64,000 nucleotides of DNA, from positions 1 to 64,000 of the forward strand of contig NZ_JADOBE010000010.1 of the NCBI RefSeq assembly GCF_015637705.1, given 5' to 3'. The notes under the pieces were generated by a model. The model worked only from the letters and a program-made list of their open reading frames with translations, ran no database searches and was not told the origin of the DNA. This document shows, piece after piece, positions 59,844 through 64,000 of the stretch. The stretch's first letter is position 1; each line of letters begins with the position of its first letter. A program made the translations under genes and the position numbers. This DNA comes from Pseudomonas sp. N040 (GTDB lineage Bacteria > Pseudomonadota > Gammaproteobacteria > Pseudomonadales > Pseudomonadaceae).

Positions 59844-61067
59844 ATGGGCTTTGAAATATTACTTGCCATCGGCATGTTCACCGGCATCGTCCTGGCGCTG
59901 GTGCTGATCATTCTGGCGGCCCGTGCCAAGCTGGTTTCCAGCGGTGATGTGAGCATTCTGATCAACGGCGAAAGAACCATCACCGTGCCCGCTGGCGGCA
60001 AGCTGCTGCAGACCCTGGCGTCGAACCAGGTGTTCCTCTCGTCCGCCTGTGGAGGCGGTGGTACCTGCGCGCAGTGCAAGTGCATCGTCGAGTCGGGTGG
60101 CGGCGAGATGCTGCCAACCGAGGAGTCGCATTTCACCAAGCGCCAGGCCAGGGCCGGCTGGCGCCTGTCCTGCCAGACCCCGGTCAAGCAGGACATGCGC
60201 ATCGAGGTGCCGGAAGAGGTCTTCGGCGTGAAGAAGTGGGAGTGCACGGTGGAGTCCAATCCCAACGTGGCCACCTTCATCAAGGAACTGACCCTGCGCC
60301 TGCCGGAAGGCGAGAGCGTGGACTTCCGTGCCGGTGGCTATGTGCAACTGGAATGCCCGCCGCACGAGGTGCACTACAAGGACTTCGACATCCAGCCCGA
60401 GTACCGCGGCGACTGGGACAAGTTCAACCAGTGGAAGTACGTGTCCAAGGTCGACGAGACGGTGATCCGCGCCTACTCCATGGCCAACTACCCGGACGAG
60501 AAGGGCATCGTCAAATTCAACATCCGCATTGCCTCGCCACCGCCGGGCAAGGATCACCTGCCGGCTGGCCAGATGTCCTCGTGGGTATTCGGCCTGAAGC
60601 CGGGCGACAAGGTCACGGTGTACGGGCCGTTTGGCGAATTCTTTGCCAAGGACACCGATGCCGAGATGATCTTCATCGGCGGCGGTGCCGGCATGGCGCC
60701 AATGCGCTCGCACATCTTCGACCAGCTCAAGCGCCTGGGGTCCAGGCGCAAGATCAGCTTCTGGTACGGCGCGCGTTCACTGCGCGAGGCCTTCTATGTG
60801 GAAGAGTACGACCAGTTGCAGGCCGAGAACCCGAACTTCCAGTGGCATCTGGCGCTCTCCGATCCGCAGCCGGAGGACAACTGGACCGGCCTCAAGGGCT
60901 TCATTCACAACGTGCTGTACGAGAACTACCTGAAGGAGCATCCGGCCCCGGAAGATTGCGAGTTCTACATGTGCGGCCCGCCGATGATGAATGCCGCGGT
61001 GATCAAGATGCTGCTGGACCTGGGGGTCGAGCGCGACAACATCCTGCTGGATGACTTTGGTGGCTAG
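59844..61067 (+). CDS. nqrF: Na+-translocating NADH:quinone reductase subunit F
   Basis: 407 residues. An N-terminal membrane helix is followed by a ferredoxin domain with [2Fe-2S] cysteines ([15 protein letters not shown], then a last Cys in RLSCQTPV) and a ferredoxin-reductase module with FAD motif RAYSMANYP and NAD(P) motif [16 protein letters not shown]. It is the NADH entry point of the complex. It overlaps apbE by 17 bases. Confidence 0.96.
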   Translation: MGFEILLAIGMFTGIVLALVLIILAARAKLVSSGDVSILINGERTITVPAGGKLLQTLASNQVFLSSACGGGGTCAQCKCIVESGGGEMLPTEESHFTKRQARAGWRLSCQTPVKQDMRIEVPEEVFGVKKWECTVESNPNVATFIKELTLRLPEGESVDFRAGGYVQLECPPHEVHYKDFDIQPEYRGDWDKFNQWKYVSKVDETVIRAYSMANYPDEKGIVKFNIRIASPPPGKDHLPAGQMSSWVFGLKPGDKVTVYGPFGEFFAKDTDAEMIFIGGGAGMAPMRSHIFDQLKRLGSRRKISFWYGARSLREAFYVEEYDQLQAENPNFQWHLALSDPQPEDNWTGLKGFIHNVLYENYLKEHPAPEDCEFYMCGPPMMNAAVIKMLLDLGVERDNILLDDFGG

Positions 61068-62109
61068 ACCTTGGACGGCCTGGCTGGCGTGCGCGCGCCA
61101 GCCTTGGTGCCGGGTTTGCACCGTGCTGGCCAGCCTGCTGCTCGGCGGCTGTGGACCGGCGCTCGAGGAGCTGAGCGGCCCGACCATGGGCAGCACCTAC
61201 TCGATCAAGTACGTACCGGCTCAGGCGAGCGCCGATCGCGCCGGCATTCAGGCCGGGGTGCTGGCGATTCTGGCAGAGGTCGACCAGCAGCTGTCCACCT
61301 ACCGGGCCGACTCATTGGTGTCGCGCTTCAATGCCCTGCCGAGCGGCAGCTGCATGGCTATGCCGGAAGCCGTGCTGAGTCTGGTCAAGGCTGGCGAGCA
61401 GCTGTCGCACGAGAGTGAGGGTGCGTTCGACCTTACCATCGAGCCGCTGATCAACCTGTGGGGCTTCGGGCCGCAATCGCGCGGCGAGCAGGTGCCGTCG
61501 GCAGAACAGATTGCCGCCGCCCGTACGCAGATGGGCCACCAGTATCTGCAGGTGGATGGCCGGCAGCTGTGCAAGCAGCGGGCGCTCCAGCTGGACTTCA
61601 ACAGCATCGGTGCCGGCTACGCGGTGGACCGGGTTGCCGCGCTGCTCGAACAGCAGGGGATCACCAGCTATCTGGTGGATATCACCGGTGAGTTGCGCGC
61701 CCATGGGCGCAAGCCGGATGGCTCTTTCTGGCAGATCGGCATCGAAGAGCCCCAGCCTGGCCAGCCGGTGGCCGCCAGGGTGCTCGCGCTGGATGATCTG
61801 GCGGTATCGACCTCGGGGGATTACCGTAACTACTTTGAGCAGGACGGCCAGCGCTATTCACACAGCATTGACGCCCGCAGCGGCGCGCCGATCAGTCATC
61901 GCCTGGCTTCGGTCAGCGTGGTGGACCCTTCGGCCATGCGCGCCGACGGGCTGTCGACCGTGTTGCTGTTGCTGGGCCCGGAGCAGGGCTTCGAATTTGC
62001 CCAGCAGCGGGATATTGCGGCGCTGTTTATCAGTCGAACCGACAAGGGCTTCGTCAGTCGGGGTACTCGTGCATTCGACAGTCGTTTCGCCAAAGGAGCC
62101 GGAAGATGA
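61051..62109 (+). CDS. apbE: FAD:protein FMN transferase
   Basis: 352 residues, lipoprotein by its lipobox (LLGGC, about residue 33). The ApbE pattern [11 protein letters not shown] near the start and [19 protein letters not shown] with the metal-site Asp are present. It attaches FMN to NqrB and NqrC. It overlaps nqrF, making it part of the nqr operon. Confidence 0.95.
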   Translation: MTLVARPWTAWLACARQPWCRVCTVLASLLLGGCGPALEELSGPTMGSTYSIKYVPAQASADRAGIQAGVLAILAEVDQQLSTYRADSLVSRFNALPSGSCMAMPEAVLSLVKAGEQLSHESEGAFDLTIEPLINLWGFGPQSRGEQVPSAEQIAAARTQMGHQYLQVDGRQLCKQRALQLDFNSIGAGYAVDRVAALLEQQGITSYLVDITGELRAHGRKPDGSFWQIGIEEPQPGQPVAARVLALDDLAVSTSGDYRNYFEQDGQRYSHSIDARSGAPISHRLASVSVVDPSAMRADGLSTVLLLLGPEQGFEFAQQRDIAALFISRTDKGFVSRGTRAFDSRFAKGAGR

Positions 62110-62339
62110 CTTGGTTGCTGGTGTTTCTCATCATGCTGCTGGTGGTGCTGGGCATGTCGATTGGCGTGATCTTCGGCCGCCAGCCGATTGCTGGTTCATG
62201 TGGCGGCATCGCCAATCTGGGCATCGAAAAGGAATGCTCGATCTGCGGCGGTAGCCGCGAGAAGTGCGAGGAAGTCAACCGAGACCAGGGAACCGGCGCA
62301 GTTGGCACAGAACTGGCCGAGGATGCGACCAAGCGCTAA
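62106..62339 (+). CDS. nqrM: NqrM, (Na+)-NQR maturation factor
   Basis: 77 residues. An N-terminal membrane helix (WLLVFLIMLLVVLGMSIGVI) is followed by four Cys (SCGGIANLGIEKECSICGG plus KCEE). NqrM is needed for insertion of the Fe centre between NqrD and NqrE. It overlaps apbE by four bases. Confidence 0.92.
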   Translation: MTWLLVFLIMLLVVLGMSIGVIFGRQPIAGSCGGIANLGIEKECSICGGSREKCEEVNRDQGTGAVGTELAEDATKR

Positions 62340-62494
62340 TGGTCAGGGCGCATGCATCCGGTTAGCCTGACAGGGCGTGCTACCGGCATCTGTGGCGCAG
62401 TCATCCAGAGCAGATTCTTTCCGGTCATGGCTTGGCCGGTCATGGCATTTTTGCTTGCGCTTGCTGGCGCAGCGGTGGTTTTCAAGGAGTAAGT

Positions 62495-63889
62495 ATGGCG
62501 GTCTACAACTATGACGTGGTGGTGCTGGGTTCCGGTCCTGCCGGGGAGGGCGCGGCAATCAACGCAGCCAAGGCCGGACGCAGGGTGGCAATGGTCGACA
62601 GTCGCGCGCTGGTTGGCGGCAACTGCACCCACCTGGGCACCATCCCGTCGAAGGCGCTGCGCCATTCGGTGCGGCAGATTATGCAGTACAACACCAACCC
62701 GTTGTTCCGCCAGATCGGCGAACCACGCTGGTTTGCCTTTCCCGATGTGCTCAAGAGCGCCGAGCGGGTCATCGCCAAGCAGGTGACCTCGCGCACCAGT
62801 TACTACGCGCACAACCGGATCGACACCTTCTTCGGCATGGCCAGCTTCAGCGATGCGCAAACGGTGCAGGTCGACTGCCTGAACGGCCTGCAGGAAACCC
62901 TGGTGGCCGAGCAGTTCATCATTGCCACCGGTTCCCGCCCGTACCGCCCGGCGGATGTCGACTTCAGCCATCCGCGGGTCTACGACAGCGACACCATTCT
63001 CTCGCTGAGCCATACGCCGCGGCGGCTGATCATCTACGGCGCCGGGGTGATCGGCTGCGAATACGCCTCGATCTTCAGCGGCCTGGGCGTGCTGGTAGAC
63101 CTGATCGACAACCGCGACCAGCTGCTCAGCTTCCTCGATGACGAAATCTCCGATGCGCTGAGTTACCACCTGCGCGGCAACAATGTGGTGATCCGCCACA
63201 ACGAGGAGTACGAGCGGATCGAGGGGCTGGATAACGGGGTGGTGCTGCACCTGAAGTCGGGCAAGAAGCTGCGCGCCGATGCCCTGCTGTGGTGCAACGG
63301 CCGCACCGGCAACACCGACAAGCTGGCGCTGGAGAATATCGGCCTGAGCGTGAATGGCCGCGGGCAGTTGCAGGTCGACCAGAACTACTGCACCTCGGTG
63401 CCGAATATCTATGCGGCGGGGGATGTGATCGGCTGGCCAAGCCTGGCCAGCGCCGCCTACGACCAGGGCCGCTCGGCGGCCGGCAGCATCGTCGAAAACA
63501 ACAGCTGGCGCTTTATCGATGACGTGCCGACCGGCATCTACACCATTCCGGAAATCAGTTCGCTGGGCAAGACCGAGCGCGAGCTGACCCTGGAGCAGAT
63601 CCCCTACGAGGTCGGCAAGGCGTTCTTCAAGGGCATGGCGCGGGCGCAGATCGCGGTCGAGCCGGTGGGCATGCTGAAAATCCTCTTTCACCGCGAAACC
63701 CTGCAGATCCTCGGCGTGCACTGCTTCGGCTATCAGGCCTCGGAGATCGTGCACATCGGCCAGGCGATCATGAACCAGAAGGGCGAGGCGAATACCATCA
63801 AGTACTTCGTCAATACCACCTTCAACTACCCGACCATGGCCGAAGCCTACCGGGTGGCGGCGTTCGACGGGTTGAACCGGTTGTTCTGA
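62495..63889 (+). CDS. sthA: Soluble pyridine nucleotide transhydrogenase
   Basis: 464 residues. Flavoprotein of the disulphide-reductase fold: FAD loop [23 protein letters not shown] loop [20 protein letters not shown], and [20 protein letters not shown]. The segment [17 protein letters not shown] has a single Cys rather than the redox CxxxxC, the normal distinction of transhydrogenase from its relatives. It transfers hydride between NADPH and NAD+. The start at 62495 ([12 protein letters not shown]) follows AAGGAG. Confidence 0.94.
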   Translation: MAVYNYDVVVLGSGPAGEGAAINAAKAGRRVAMVDSRALVGGNCTHLGTIPSKALRHSVRQIMQYNTNPLFRQIGEPRWFAFPDVLKSAERVIAKQVTSRTSYYAHNRIDTFFGMASFSDAQTVQVDCLNGLQETLVAEQFIIATGSRPYRPADVDFSHPRVYDSDTILSLSHTPRRLIIYGAGVIGCEYASIFSGLGVLVDLIDNRDQLLSFLDDEISDALSYHLRGNNVVIRHNEEYERIEGLDNGVVLHLKSGKKLRADALLWCNGRTGNTDKLALENIGLSVNGRGQLQVDQNYCTSVPNIYAAGDVIGWPSLASAAYDQGRSAAGSIVENNSWRFIDDVPTGIYTIPEISSLGKTERELTLEQIPYEVGKAFFKGMARAQIAVEPVGMLKILFHRETLQILGVHCFGYQASEIVHIGQAIMNQKGEANTIKYFVNTTFNYPTMAEAYRVAAFDGLNRLF

Positions 63890-63924
63890 ATCTCGCGCGT
63901 CAAGCTGCTGCAGTCACCCGGTCT

Positions 63925-64000
63925 TCACGGATGGCCAAGGGTGCTGCAGGCCAGCCCCGGAAAATCAGTGATGATGCTGTCCGCGCCAAAGTCGGCCAGC
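63925..64000 (-). CDS. C-terminal end of a glycerophosphodiester phosphodiesterase (partial)
   Basis: The minus strand has a stop at 63927-63925. The preceding codons give LADFGADSIITDFPGLACST and LGHP, which matches the C-terminal strand and DFP/DYP motif of GDPD TIM-barrel enzymes. The rest lies beyond the window. P. aeruginosa has such a gene beside sth. It is convergent with sthA. Confidence 0.7.
   Translation of the reverse strand, partial: LADFGADSIITDFPGLACSTLGHP

Overview
The window is chromosomal DNA from a high-GC gammaproteobacterium, almost certainly a Pseudomonas. Gene content and order (gdhB, pyrD-rmf-rlmKL, uup, fadBA, topA, lexA-sulA, psrA, nagZ, mtiP, csiV, mfd, gap, aroP, nqrABCDEF-apbE-nqrM, sth) match, from memory, the P. 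aeruginosa core around PA2990-PA3070. Intergenic regions carry REP-like palindromes typical of the genus. No tRNA, rRNA or CRISPR was seen.

Layout. 1-750: the end of an IS481-like element and a degenerate repeat region. 750-7,872 (minus): a moxR-bat operon (MoxR ATPase, DUF58, DUF4381, two VWA proteins, BatD). 8,203-24,447: housekeeping genes, namely NAD-glutamate dehydrogenase, pyrD, rmf, rlmKL, lytic transglycosylase, ABC-F protein Uup, a stress protein and several conserved unknowns. 24,769-31,162: fatty-acid beta-oxidation (fadBA) and topA. 32,410-34,750: the SOS pair lexA-sulA, split by a small transposable element, and psrA with its own operators. 34,791-42,884: peptidoglycan recycling (L,D-transpeptidase, nagZ), mtiP, csiV, mfd and a long GAPDH.

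43,000-52,810 is the accessory region. Its core (about 45,500-50,200) is a decayed chromosomal integron. The integrase gene is frameshifted by a hairpin-rich insert of about 100 bp. Four cassettes read leftwards, on the opposite strand to the integrase: an unknown protein, two small lipoproteins and a ParDE-like toxin-antitoxin pair. Two attC sites are complete. A third is occupied by an IS110/IS1111-type element whose 3' non-coding region probably encodes the guide (seek/bridge) RNA. The fourth ends in a solo IS right end. ABA4-like, methyltransferase, GGDEF, epimerase and beta-propeller genes flank the integron.

53,016-64,000: aroP, a chalcone-isomerase-like protein, the Na+-translocating NADH:quinone reductase operon with its flavin and Fe maturation factors, soluble transhydrogenase, and the 3' end of a glycerophosphodiesterase gene running off the window.

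The strongest leads are the integron with its attC-targeting IS, the MITE inserted exactly at the lexA stop codon, and several dispersed repeat families.
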